In this document: in pieces, positions 44,754 to 56,060 of the stretch
Numbering within the stretch: the first letter of the stretch is position 1
Layout: each line of letters starts with the position of its first letter
Assembly (NCBI GenBank): GCA_016110215.1
Contig: JADWQD010000007.1
Span: 1,612,001-1,676,000, forward strand
From: Capronia americana
Taxonomy: Eukaryota > Ascomycota > Eurotiomycetes > Chaetothyriales > Herpotrichiellaceae
Reading direction: 5' to 3'
DNA: 64,000 nt
Made by a program: the position numbers and the translations under genes
Notes under the pieces: generated by a model
What the model saw: the letters and a program-made list of their open reading frames with translations, nothing else
Told to the model about the DNA's origin: nothing
Databases searched by the model: none

Positions 44754-45407
44754 ATGAGCATCCTCCGCTACATCGAGTATTTCCTCGCACGCCTCCTGCT
44801 CAACTCCAAAGGCAAGGATGCGAAACTCTACACGCGTGGTCGTTTGTTCTCAAGCATCCCCAAGAATATCATCATCACCTCGCCCACGCTCGGTTCTTCG
44901 CCAGCTCGCCTATCGATTGAGCACTCGCAGTTTGGCTCGTCACGGTTTCCGGACCTATCGTGGTCGATAGATCCTAGCGTGCCCGGAATAAAGACTAGCG
45001 ATGTGAAGGAATGGTTTCTGATCGTCGAAGACCCTGACGCACCGATACCGATTGTGCCGAACCACGGGATGTACTACGCCATTCCTGCGACCAAAGTATC
45101 CGTTGGACCTGAGGACTTCCAGCTCGATTCCGCCAAAACCACGTCTCAGTCAGATGCAGCTGAGGCAAAGTACCTAAAAGGTGGTTTCCGCTTAGGCAAA
45201 AATCTCCGCGGAACTCTGTACTCGGGACCGCGCCCGCCAGTAGGCCATGGAGAGCATAGGTATTTCTTCCAGGTTGTGGCCTTGAAAGAACAGCTGGACG
45301 TCAAGACGATGAAGGCTGTGGCGACGAGGGACGAAGTACTCAGGGAGATGCAGGGGAAGATCTGTGGGTGGGGAGAGTGGATTGGAGTCTACGAGAATAA
45401 GTGGTAA
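44754..45407 (+). CDS. PEBP-family (phosphatidylethanolamine-binding-like) protein
   Basis: An intronless 217-residue protein. PEBP hallmarks are present: FLIVEDPDAPIP (the DPDAP ligand-pocket motif) and the second signature YSGPRPPVGHGEHRYFFQV (residues 159-177). The first 30 residues form an amphipathic, Leu-rich helix (SILRYIEYFLARLLL). The family binds anionic ligands and phospholipid headgroups and often acts as a kinase regulator or protease inhibitor; in fungi the roles are mostly unknown. The layout is closer to the bacterial YbhB/fungal type than to yeast Tfs1. The ATG at 44754 is the only in-frame choice upstream of the domain. Confidence 0.87.
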   Translation: MSILRYIEYFLARLLLNSKGKDAKLYTRGRLFSSIPKNIIITSPTLGSSPARLSIEHSQFGSSRFPDLSWSIDPSVPGIKTSDVKEWFLIVEDPDAPIPIVPNHGMYYAIPATKVSVGPEDFQLDSAKTTSQSDAAEAKYLKGGFRLGKNLRGTLYSGPRPPVGHGEHRYFFQVVALKEQLDVKTMKAVATRDEVLREMQGKICGWGEWIGVYENKW

Positions 45408-47051
45408 CATGCTTTTTGAGGACCGGCCCCTGGTGGAAGGGGTGAATGACACTCTGATGGGACAAAGAATAGAACAATGGAGGACAACCCAAAATGCTCA
45501 ACATATTGCCGCGAATGTGAGTAAGAAGCGACAGCGGCATTGTGGATAGAAGGCCCACGGAGTGGCTAAATGATTCCTATCAGATAGTATCAGCAAATGC
45601 CTCTTGCATGTGGTGCACGAGGGTTGGTAGCGGTAGCATGTGAAACTTACAGGCTAGTCCTGGTCATTTCATAGCCGAGAAAGTTCCATGGCTTCCATGG
45701 ATATCTTGGTCAGCCGGTTCCCCAGAGATGGAGGTATCTGATAACGGGGTGAGATAATGCCTCAAAAGGACATGTCCGACACGTGTTCGCAAGGAAGCTG
45801 GGTGTGAGTCATGAGACGGCCGCGAGAGTGCCCTCGGAAAGCAAGTCAATAAGGTGAACAGTGCTGTCCGCCTTGCTCATACCGTAGGCGGACCACCGGA
45901 GATGAAGGCACGAGGGTTAGTGATAGGGAAAGAAGAGGAACCGAAGAGGAAATAGCCCGTGCATGGCATGAGGGATAAAATCGCCCCCAAGCCGCTGAAT
46001 TCTGTGGAAACGGTAGCGCGTCACGTGCAGTGGGTCAAGCAACCATATAAATTACGTAGCGACTCTCGCTTTTTGTTGGGCGCCCGGCGGGTTCAACGAG
46101 CCAACCACCCACGCACGAGTTAGGGACCGAGGGGCACCGAGAACCAGCCCCTTCAGGCATGCCCGTGCACCGCACCAGCACCAGCACCAGCCCTGACCAG
46201 CCTCAGCGCCAATTCCACTTTAGCAGCAGATCAGCACCACAACCACAAACACGCGGGGGATCAAAAATAACAAAACCTCACCACCATCTTTCAGCCCTTG
46301 GAGCCCTCACCTCACCTCCTCGAAATATCCTTAATTAGCCTCCAGACCACCCGACAACACCGCTGCCCGTTCGCACCTATTCCGCCGCTTCCCTTGCCTC
46401 CGAGACCGTAACAGCCGGCGCGCAAGCATCTTCAAATTCGAGCAGGCACGACCTATCGGTAAGTTTCCCCAATCCCTTCCTCTCTGGAAAGAATCTCGCT
46501 CGCAGATGCACGTACCCCGACACATCAGCCCTGCAAAAGGTGGTCACGTAAGAGGCCAGCAGGATCAGTCATCCTTGTTCATCGCCCGGTCTTAGCTCTC
46601 GCCTCATCACAATAGATGAACTTCCGTTTTCTGTTTGCGAATGGCCGTGTGCCGGACGTGTTGCAAGCCCCTCCACAAATACAACATTACTCGGGTTTCC
46701 AGAAGCCTCGATTACTCCTACCCAGATTCGCCATCCCCTATATCCGTTTCATCCGCCGGGGTCGAAACCCACATCGTACATTCCTGAACCCTTGCTTACT
46801 TAAACAGCAACAGCAAAACTCGCATGTAACGATTCCCGGTGTCCGATTTGACGTCGCCCACTAGCCGGGTCATCCGACCCCGTCCCTGACGACTACAAGT
46901 TTCAGCTGTGCTCCAGCCTCACTCAATTTCAACGACATCATCTTGCTCCGGCACACAGTCCGCTCACGACATACCCTCGAAAATCATGGAAAAGGCCCAT
47001 CTTTGCGTCCGTCTCTGAACCTCCATCGCCGACCGCTCTTGAGCGTTCACA
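45408..47051. other. Intergenic region with possible long 5' leader of the kinase gene
   Basis: About 1.6 kb. It holds a CACGTG palindrome at 46022-46027 followed by a TATA-like ATATAAATTA near 46046. A possible 5' UTR intron may run from GTAAGT near 46459 to CAATAG at 46615, directly before the upstream reading frame listed separately. The region from about 46880 to 47051 is C/T- and AC-rich. No other gene seen. Confidence 0.5.
46616..46864 (+). other. Possible upstream ORF in the kinase leader (82 codons)
   Basis: An ATG immediately after a plausible splice acceptor opens 82 codons, beginning MNFRFLFANGRV, which end 187 bases before the kinase ATG. If the leader is transcribed as inferred, this uORF would reduce initiation at the kinase start. 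It may instead be chance. Confidence 0.3.
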
Positions 47052-48829
47052 ATGCGCCCCAACAACTTACTGAAACGGGCGCACAGCCACAACAAGCAAA
47101 CGCTCTCAAATCTGCTTCATTCGAGAGGCACCTCGCCACATCCCCAGCCTGATACGATCTCAGGTCACAAGCTGATTGAAGAAGAGACTAATCCAAATTA
47201 TAAACCAGAGCACTGGTACCCGGCGAGACTTGGCGAGGTCCTCAACCACCGCTATGAGATTCTTGTTAAACTTGGTTATGGCATGACGGCAACAGTCTGG
47301 CTTGCCAGAGACCTTCATGCGTAAGTGCCCGGCGAGGCTCGAGTTGGGCTTATTCGGCTAATTCGTTCTACAGTGACGGCCAGTCCGGAAACCGAAAATA
47401 TGTCACCATCAAAATCAACGTCAACACGCTGGGCGAGGACTTTCAAAAGGGCAGACGCGCGATTGCAGAGAAGCTTTTCTCGGCAAACCCCCAGCATCCG
47501 GGATATGTGCACGTCCGATTCATGCTCGACACTTTCCGAGTTAGTGGTAAATACGGCGATCATCTGTGCATTGTCTATGACGTCCTCCGCGAACCCATCG
47601 ACTTGTGCATGAAGAAATTCCCCGGTAGTCGATTTAGCTGTGGAAAACTTCGCGTCCTCCTTCCTGCTCTCCTTCAAGGACTCGACTACATGCACTCTGA
47701 ATGCCACGTGGTACACACCGATCTCAAGCCCGACAATATCATGATGGGTCTGGGCGACCCCAACATTCTCGACCAGTTTGTACAACACGAACATGACCAT
47801 CCGTCGCCGCGAAAAGCACCAGACAGCCATGGACGTATCATTTATACATCATGCAGTGACTTTGGCGAGTCGCCGACAGAGGCAGTCATTGCCTCAGCCA
47901 AGATTACCGACATCGGCCTTGCGGCTTGGGGAGACGAGAAGAACACGAAGCCCATTCAGTCGAACGTCTTCATGGCACCCGAGGTAATTCTACAGGCCGG
48001 GTGGTCGTATTCGGCCGATATATGGAATCTGGGGGTGATGTTGTGGGATTTGATCGAAAACATTGGATTGTTTGACTCGATAAGCACAGAGCCGGATCAC
48101 TATCGCCCGGAGCAGCACCTGGGCTTGATGATCGCCTTGTTGGGGCCTCCACCCAAAGAGTTTCTGGCACGATGTGCAAAGGCGAAGTGGTACTTCGATG
48201 CCGATGGCCAGTTCAAATACCCCAAATATGTGGCCGAGGATTGCAAGTTCGAACACTCGATTCATCGGATGAATGCAGAAGAGAAGGAGCTGTTCATCGA
48301 TCTCGCAAAGAAGATGTTGACCTGGGTTCCAGAAGAACGATGGACAGCGAAACAGCTGCTCGAGCACCCGTTTCTGACGAAAGAACGCGAATGCTACTGG
48401 GACACACCAAGCCTCAGCAGGGCCTCGACAGCTTCGGTGGGCTCCTTGATTCCGTCACGGGCAGCGACACCCGGACTGCCGCCAACGTCCGCGCCGAATG
48501 GTTCAGGACATCATTCAACCCTGCCTGTAAGACTTCTCGAGCTGGTACCTTCGCTCGCGTCGTCAGACACGACAGAGCCGAGACTCCAGAGACAATCAAC
48601 AAACGGCTCCCTGAAGGTACCGGGGAATGATGAGAAGTCTGCCTCTACCTCGACCCCACCGTTGAAGGCTAAAATGGAGACTCTGGCAGAGTCCATGGGC
48701 GAGACCAATGCGGAGGCGTCCACCAAAAAGCGCACGTCAATCAACAAGTCTAATGAATCGTCCCAGGCCATGATCGATGCCATTCTCAACCGAGGAAAGA
48801 ACCACACTCCCAAGCCAGAGACGAAGTAG
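47052..48829 (+). CDS. SRPK-like serine/threonine protein kinase
   Basis: Two exons (47052-47320 and 47374-48829; 53-nt intron GTAAGT/CAG) encode 574 residues. Kinase domain about 60-395: Gly loop KLGYGMTATVWLARD, Lys103 in YVTIKI, catalytic loop HVVHTDLKPDNIMM with Asp206, metal-binding motif reading DIG (Asp269-Ile270-Gly271 in KITDIGLAAW) in place of DFG, activation/P+1 segment IQSNVFMAPEVIL, and WSYSADIWNLGVMLWDLIE. The HTD catalytic loop and a spacer (about 217-262) between catalytic and DIG motifs are features of SRPK kinases, which phosphorylate SR splicing factors; filamentous fungi have an expanded set of SRPK-like paralogues with unknown substrates. The Ser/Thr/Pro-rich tail (400-574) is disordered. 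All core catalytic residues are kept, so activity is likely. Confidence 0.9.
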
Positions 48830-51800
48830 AACATAGCGTTTTGACGGTTACACCCTGTACCTCGGCCATGATCACAGCGGGGGACGACTTGGTGCTTGAC
48901 AACGGTATTGCCCACAATATCACGATTGTGTTAGGCTCCCGGGGCGTTTGGCTCCAATGGGCGCGGTTAATGAAGCGGCTTGACAGCCGAGGTCGCCTCT
49001 GCAGGCGATATGGATGGAGCTTTCGGAGCTGGGTTATCCGAATTCGAGCGGGCTTTTTCCCGACCCTTTGTTGAATCCATTGTTCACCATAGCTACATAG
49101 TACTAGCTTAATTGATACCCCGAACTTCGGTTCTGATGCCCTGTCTCTGGGCGGCCAAGTTCCTGTCCTAAATCGGTCGAGTGGATCGGTGCAGAGGATC
49201 CTTCTCAGACAATGATGCTACCCTGATATGCCCAATTCTGAGAACGGCCCTACCTTAGTCAGTTATCAAAGGATCTTACCAATCTCAGGCTGCATCGTAG
49301 CCTCATAAAGGCAACTAACAATTTCCACTTTACGCCAGCGGCTTGGTTGCATATAAGTCTACCTACCTGGGTATCGAGGTTATGTAAATGAGCGTGACCC
49401 GACGATTCCCGCATCGCCTAGAGTAGAAGAGGGGGACGACCGCCGAGACTCTTCAGCCGCGCGACTCTTGAACCCCTCTCCTCTGTAGCCTCTGTAACCC
49501 TCGATTACAGTATTTCTTGTGTTCAGACCCTGAGCCGACCGGCATCATTTGGCATGAGCTCTGAGGTCTGAGGTCTGAGCCCTGAGCCCTGACCGCTGCA
49601 TGCATGACAGATCTGATCTAATTTCGAGCATGTGGCTGTGGCTGTGGCTGTGGATGAGGCTGTACGATCTGAGGTCGGGCTGACGAGCCGAGTATGTCGG
49701 TATGTATGTACCCAAAGTACCCCGAGTTAGTGCGGGCATACGCAGTACTCTGGCACCCAGTACTCCGTATGTACTTACAGTAATATATATGTATATACTT
49801 GTTAGCGGAGCCCTCTAGGTTCCCGAGTTAAGTAACAGTACAGTACAGTACGTGAGTACGGAGTGCCCAGGACAAGAGCGGGAGTGGGATTTCTGAGGAG
49901 TACTTATATAGTACTACCGAGTACTTCATAACCTACCGAATCTAATTAAGTACCCTTTCTGCTCGCAGGCCGATCTGTCCTCCGATAGGATAATGCAACG
50001 CGTGGCATGGCATGGCATGGTGGTGTTGGTCAAATTGATTGATTGATTATTCTACACGATGGATCTGCTCATCACAACTAGGGACGCTTCTGTGTCTCAT
50101 CTTATAGCACCTTCATTGCATTCATCAAGGTAGTCAAGATCACCGGGTTGGCTTGTTCACTTTCAAGGTACAGTATTTATCTACCCTGAATGATGTGTGT
50201 TTTCTGGAAGCGGGTGTGATGAGGAAGGAGCCAGAACAACATTATCCTAGACCATATACGCCTATGACTCGGATTCTGCTGTGGCTCTGAAAACCACACG
50301 GCTGACTGATCACCCGACTTTGTGTTTACCTAGGTAGTTATCTCAGGTGAGTCCAGTTGGCTCGAATTGAATAGGGTGTCTCCCTTGCGGGCAGTGGCTG
50401 CAGAGTCCCATCAACTTTCTTGGAGGGTGCCGCTTCTACACAGTAAGTGAGCTATTTCTCTCTCTCGGACAAAGCGAGATCCATTCTGACGTGAAACACA
50501 TCCTGGCCAGGCAAGAGACCTAAATCGTGCTGAATTTTATATATCTTACAAGATGGGCTTCCAAGTCGGCCTACTCGACGCTGAGCCATCTTCCATCGAC
50601 TCAGCAACGGGACCGTGACGACACACCTTATTCACGTATTGTCGTCCAAGACGCCATACAGGACCAATTTCTGAGACGAGTACGAGTTGGAGGCTTATGC
50701 AATCTCCTGTTCAATTTTGAAGAAAAATTATGTCTATCGAATTCATCGGTCGACCGACGACCGACCGAGAGGCCATCTTCTCGTTCATGACGACTGTAAT
50801 TCCAGGACTAAAACGCGCTGAATCAGTTTCATTCTCTACCTGACTGACCCGGATTCTCGCAATATCTGGAGATCGGAATGGGTAGGAGGCTTGCGAACTC
50901 TATACTACATAGCCGAAAGAGAACTCGAACTGCGAAGCCGTGCATGTCACATTGCCCAGCTGAAGAAGTAGACATAACTGCTGAGGATGAGCATGTCGAG
51001 GTGAAAATGGGAGGGGGAAATCAAATTGGGCTTGTTGCCGACATAATTACCTAGCTAGCTGCACTAAGTTTGTCCCACACGTTGTTCACACCGTCTGAAT
51101 CTTTCGAACGCGAATACACGGCGGCTAGCTAGAGCCTGAAGTATCAAAATCTCCACGCCGGGATGCAGCACCAGGACAAGGTGATGAAGCAAGCGAGAAA
51201 CCCGAATGCCAGATACTGAACTGAACGCAGCAGATTGCAGATAGCCATCTCAATTGTAGGATCCTTAACTTGCTGCTCCATCGGAAAATCAATCTAAGCC
51301 GATATCCGGCATATTGACATCGCTTCTAGCTAGGCGAGCGACCATGTCTGGCCCAGTTCAGGATTTGGTGTCGATTCCCAGAGCACACATATCACGCTCG
51401 ATTCCTTAGCTGGACTTACGTAGTTGTGGGAGCCTTTGCTAACAAACGGAACGTCTGCCATCTTGGTATGCGTGTTTTTCTTCGATCTCCTTGATGAGAA
51501 GGTCGACGGCCCAGACTCCTCGAAAGGGGCTGTTGTCGGGCGGACTAGTTGCTTGCCATAGTTCCGAGTACTTGCTCTCATCTGACATCAGAGGTCAGTC
51601 GTCTCTCCGGGGTATTGCGTCAAATTCTTAACCTGTGACTTGATGTCAAGAAAAGCGAATACTATAGCCTGTCGGGAGCACTGGTATTGACAGAGTCTGA
51701 ACGGAGTGCGTGGGAGAATCAAGAACGTTGTTAAGTACGGGCCCAAATGGTAGCCGCCGTAGCTACTACTGTACTAAGTGCACTCTTGAAATCGTCAAAT

Positions 51801-53307
51801 GAAACTTGGCTCTAACTCAATGCAAGTTGAGAGCGGCCGCGCTTTCAGGCCGCCAAAAAGCTGCTCATTTGATTAAAATAAGGGCACATGAGAATCATGG
51901 CATGCCTGCATTGGTCAAGTAGGGCGGCGAGGAACCATAGAACGTGTTTCAATAGACGATTACAGGGTTATTGCTTTGGGCAGAAATCGGCTTGATTTGC
52001 CAAGGCTGGAGCTTCCCATTCATCAGCTCGATCAACAAGGTGCAACGCTCAACTTCCCTTATTCAATCCCGTCGCGACAGACCTTCACCCTCAAGTGTTC
52101 TCGAGTACGCCTCACGCACGCAAGCTGTGTGACCGGTCCGTCGTCATGTTTCGAGTTCTCCTCCAGCTTCTGGGACGTCCCAGCCTGCCTCTGCAGTTGC
52201 CTTTTGACCTGCTGCGCCTTGCTCCCGTCGAAAGTCGATGATGTGCGCCAGCAGGAGTCCTTTGAACGACGCTCTTGGGAACGACCTTGACTACCTTGAA
52301 TATGCCTCGTCGTCGAAGCCTTCGTTGAGCCACTGGGTGCGCAGGACCGATTCTGGTAAAGTGGAGGGATGCCTACACCGTCGCTCTTTGGCGTGCGCCT
52401 GGGCTTTCAACCGGTGACGTTGTGCAAGAGAATGCAATCTGGACATCCTTTGACTGGACCTTTGGCTACGCTTGGTGGAGAACCAGACGGCTGTGCAGCT
52501 CGTAAAGAATGCGTACGCAGTATACACACACGCCGGACGAGGCAGCCTCAGGGCGAACCAGTGAAAAGGCAAACACGATTCTCACCTTGTTCTTAATGCT
52601 TACCTTTCAGGCTCGGCAGCCAATCTTGAAGAAACTCCCACAAGTCCCCTAGGCGAGGAAGTCGTCAAGTTTTAGACAAGACATTGATAATTCCAGACAA
52701 ATGTTGCAAGTTCTCGTCAGACTACGCTATCTTGCGCTCATACGGACGCGATTGGACACATATCAGTTGATTGGAATCACAATGGCCCCGTCACAACCGC
52801 TACTTGGATTTTTTCCCTTCTGAAAGGCAGGAAAACAACGCCATTGCCTACGAAGGCGGTCTCTTGTCACGGTGGATCCACGAACGACTCCGTTGACAGC
52901 TCTGCATGATCTGACTACTACCCCCCATGCTTGCGCCACCTAGGTTCCCTGATGGGCTTTTTTGAACAGGCAAACTGCGGATTTGAACATTATTCCACGC
53001 ACCGCATTGGTTGGAGGAATTCTGATCGGCGAAATGGGCCTCTGGATTCGCTGCTCGCAGGTATTCGCACTGCCCCATGGCAGCTTTCAAGGTAGCGGAA
53101 TGAAAATGTCGCACACGCTGCGCAATGTGGTATGAGGGCGCCAGCCCATAAATTGGAGCACCGACTCTGATAGATGAACTCCTTTTGATTTCTTGTATCC
53201 CTTCAAAGCCAGAGAACAGCAAGAGCCAGAGCCAAAGTCAGAAACTCCAGAGCGATAGACGTACGAGGCTAGCTTCAGCACACAGATTATTATCCCGATA
53301 TCCAATC
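48830..53307. other. Gene-poor 4.5-kb stretch, rich in GTAC/TAC motifs
   Basis: I find no gene that I can defend here. Features seen: a GTGGCT repeat near 49630-49655, CTGAGGT/CTGAGCC repeats at about 49559-49592, and a 270-base segment (49690-49960) dense in GTAC, AGTAC and TATATA, including TACTCCGTA at 49761-49769 and CAGTACAGTACAGTACGT near 49837-49852. Several frames between 51.9 and 52.6 kb on both strands read partly protein-like but hold stops. Possible functions include regulatory DNA or decayed sequence. Confidence 0.5.
49761..49769. repeat. TACTCCGTA motif copy (also at 18060-18068 and 56817-56825)
   Basis: The 9-mer TACTCCGTA (reverse complement TACGGAGTA) occurs exactly at 18060-18068, 49761-49769 and 56817-56825, all intergenic, with near-matches around 49857 and 54516. 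It is listed here as a recurring motif of unknown role. Confidence 0.6.
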
Positions 53308-53706
53308 ATGTGGTGAGTCCAGGCCTCGTTCACCGGTCGTCTGGAAGGTCATTAACGCCTCAACCGCAGCTTCGCCCACACCAATCCCCTGCAAAGTTTC
53401 GCGGATGCAAACGCGGCACTCGCACAGTTCGCACTGGGCAGCCATGGCGGACTACGCGACCACAACCACGACCATGGCATGGACAACGAGCCTCAGGAAC
53501 ATGGTCATGGCTCGAAAAATGTCCTTTCGGACATGCCACCCCTGACGATGCCATCAGGAGCTCCTCAAACCCACGGCCCGAAATTCGAAGTCTGGTATTG
53601 CTGTCAATGTAAAAAGGGAGGGCCATTGAAAGCTGTCACCAACACGCATTGCCCGCAGTGTTACCAGAAGCGCTGCTCGAAATGCCCCTCCGAATGGCTT
53701 ACCTAA
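53308..53706 (+). CDS. Small zinc-ribbon-like protein (113 residues)
   Basis: Exon 1 is only five bases of coding (ATGTG, 53308-53312); a GTGAGT...GCAG intron (53313-53369) joins it to exon 2 (53370-53706). The spliced start reads MCFAHTNPLQSF. The first half is His/Gly/Asp-rich (LRDHNHDHGMDNEP; EHGHGS). The second half has WYCCQC, HCPQC and RCSKC, four CxxC-like pairs spaced as in a zinc ribbon or small treble-clef; it ends PSEWLT. Similar short CxxC proteins are common and uncharacterised in filamentous fungi. The frame would have no ATG upstream of Met48 without the intron; that ATG (53479) would also yield a shorter 75-residue protein. Splicing is supported by the consensus sites and the in-frame continuation. 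Confidence 0.7.
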
Positions 53707-55046
53707 CCGACTCTGCTGGGAGTACGTGACGGCTCAGTCCATGCCGCGTCTTCAACATCGTGGTGGGGGAGGGGAAGGGGTAATGGTCCTGCATCGGGCT
53801 GATCAAGATGCAGTGGGCACCACGAAGGATTCTGTCACTCGAGTCACGGTGATGGTGACGGTGGCAGTGGCAGTGGCAGTGGCAGTGGCAGTACGGTCAA
53901 GAGTCCACCGAGAGGCATTCTGCTGTACTATGGAGTAGCGCAGGCGTTGTCGGATGCAGTGGTCGGTCAGTCTCGGCCTTGTTGTGATGATGGCGTTGAG
54001 TTCAAGGCCTCCTTTCGTTATTGAGTCCTATCACGAGTCCCGGTCTCGCAATGACATTCGTTTCTGCTTCTACTTACACGATTTCCCACCAAGTGACTTT
54101 TCACCAAGTGACTTATGGGCCGACCAGCATCGGCCCGCCACATACAGTAACTTGCATTGTGTAACAAATCATTCACGAAGCTACAGTCGTGTGGCTCGAA
54201 GTCCGGCGTACTACGGTACAATGTGCAATGTGATGTTCGAAATCGAGAAGAGGCAAGGAGAATAGGCCAAAGGGGCCACCCAGCACAGCATAGCCTCTCC
54301 AGCGTCCGCCAGTCATGATAATGCCTGTAAGGCGAAACGCGAGGCTGTGTGGCGAAAAGAAGGACGACGCACCAAAGGAGAGGGGAACAGTCGAGACTTT
54401 TGAGACCGGTGTGGATAGACGTTGAGTCTATGTAGCAGGCTGCAGTTTGAAGCAAGGCTGAAACGACACCCCAAACGGGCGTTTGAAAGGCGGGGAAATC
54501 ACCCATCATTTAGTCGTACGGAGCACGGAGTCAATTATCCGCGTTGTCCCTCAAAGTTTCCTCCCAGTCACTCGTGCCGAGTTTGATCTCGTTGAAATTC
54601 ACGTCAACTCGAACTCGACTCAAGACACTATACAGTTACGCTATGGTATATCCATCCGTGTGGCGTGTTATGCTCTAGTTACTCCGCATGAGTGACTGCC
54701 ATGTCATGTTTGGAGAACTGGCTACTTGAATTACCTTTCTCGAGGTGTCGCTTTGAAAGCCAAAGCCGAAACGTTCAACTCAACGATCGGACAGTGCTCA
54801 ATTATGTGCCATGCTCAACAACTCCCAATCCACATGCGCCTACTGTAATTAGGTGATAGGGAGGACCAAAAATCAACTTTGTCGCATCTATGCAAGGGCA
54901 CGGTTTTGCCGAATGGACATAGTGTTAGACGGCTGAGTGTCTCATTTGCGAATATCGACGGCAAAAATGGAGCAACCCTTTTGGTGTCAATGCCATGCAC
55001 GAGTAAGTCGTCTTCACTGTCTAGGTCGGACAAGCCCCACTACTCA
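53707..55046. other. Intergenic region between convergent genes
   Basis: Contains five GGCAGT units at 53863-53892. No further gene seen; longer frames at 54.0-54.5 kb overlap on opposite strands and look like chance. Confidence 0.55.
53863..53892. repeat. GGCAGT hexanucleotide repeat (five units)
   Basis: Five perfect GGCAGT units just after a GATGGTGACGGT stretch, 157 bases beyond the zinc-ribbon stop codon. Confidence 0.9.
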
Positions 55047-56060
55047 TCAATGTCCACCCTTCTCCCCCTTGACGTACAAACTATGTAGCGTCGGATTCCC
55101 CTTCGTGATGCCCAACCATTCCGTCCCCTGGAGCTTCGGTCTCCCATACGCCAGCACATCCGCGGGGATCAAATGTTCGCGCTTCGCATCCAGCAACCTC
55201 GCGATGAACACAACGGTATGGGCATCGAGGGCCGTGGGACCGACGTCGTCGCCGAAGATCCACGACGCTCGCCCGGCCAGAAGCTTGCTGATCTTCTCGA
55301 GATAGCGGACCGAGTCGGCCTCGACACTCTCGACGGATTGCTTGTTGGCTGCGAATTTATGGAGGTTGGCCGCGTGGCTGCGGACATGACACATGCGGGT
55401 TAGTCGAGTCGAGTCCAGCCGAGTCGATGTGTCCTGCACTGCAGCACAACGACGGTTCAACGGTGGAGAGACTCACTTGTCAAGCTTCCCCTGCAACAGC
55501 TTGCGATACTTGTCGCTCGTGTCGGGTCGGTCCATGATCGTGCGCACCGCGTCCATGACGCCCTCGGTCCTCCGCTCCTCGGGCTTGAACGACAACGTGA
55601 CGTACGAGATCTCATGCAGTTCCTCGAGCAGCGAATCGATGGTCTCTCGGTGTGCGTCGGGACGGAGCGAGGGGTACCGATCCATGAGGTACGAGGTGAT
55701 GTCTGCGCTGTCGATCAACCTGACACCGAGCTCGGGTGCCAACAACGCGGGGACCTAGACCGGACGGACAAGGCGGCCAGTGGTCAGCGGAGCGAATGCA
55801 GATGGAGACCCAAAACGCGACGAAAACACACACAAGCAAAGGATGTGCTTGAGTATTCAAGTACTTACCGTGCCTTTGGGATGTTTCTCCAAATAACTTT
55901 CCGTCATCTGCTCGCCCGTGTAGATGTCGATGAACCGTTCGTCGGGATCGACCGCGTCGGCCGGTGATTTCGGCTGACCCTTGAGGCGCAGCGTGTATAG
56001 GACCATGAGCGAGCAGATCGAGAAGGGGTTGTAGTAGAGTTCATATTTGGGTGGGGCCAT
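55047..56060 (-). CDS. Glutathione S-transferase-like protein
   Basis: Three exons on the minus strand (56060-55869, 55754-55477, 55377-55047) encode 266 residues. Introns of 114 and 99 nt have GTAAGT/TAG and GTGAGT/CAG ends. N-terminal thioredoxin-like domain: YELYYNPFSICSLMVLYTLR (strand-helix with Ser14 near the expected catalytic position), then GTVPALL with the cis-Pro motif, and DSADITSYLMDRYP, the glutathione-gamma-Glu-binding region. The C-terminal helical domain includes FGDDVGPTALDAHTVVFIARL, the conserved capping-box-like segment with Asp. Such GSTs conjugate glutathione to electrophiles or act in secondary metabolism. The subclass (GTT1/GTT2-like or other) is not resolved. Confidence 0.82.

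Noticed and set aside
52060..52572. Protein-like minus-strand frame with an internal stop (possible pseudogene)
   Set aside because: Readable segments such as LLLAHIIDFRREQ continue the frame across a TAG, but there is no recognisable family, start or splice pattern; too weak to annotate.
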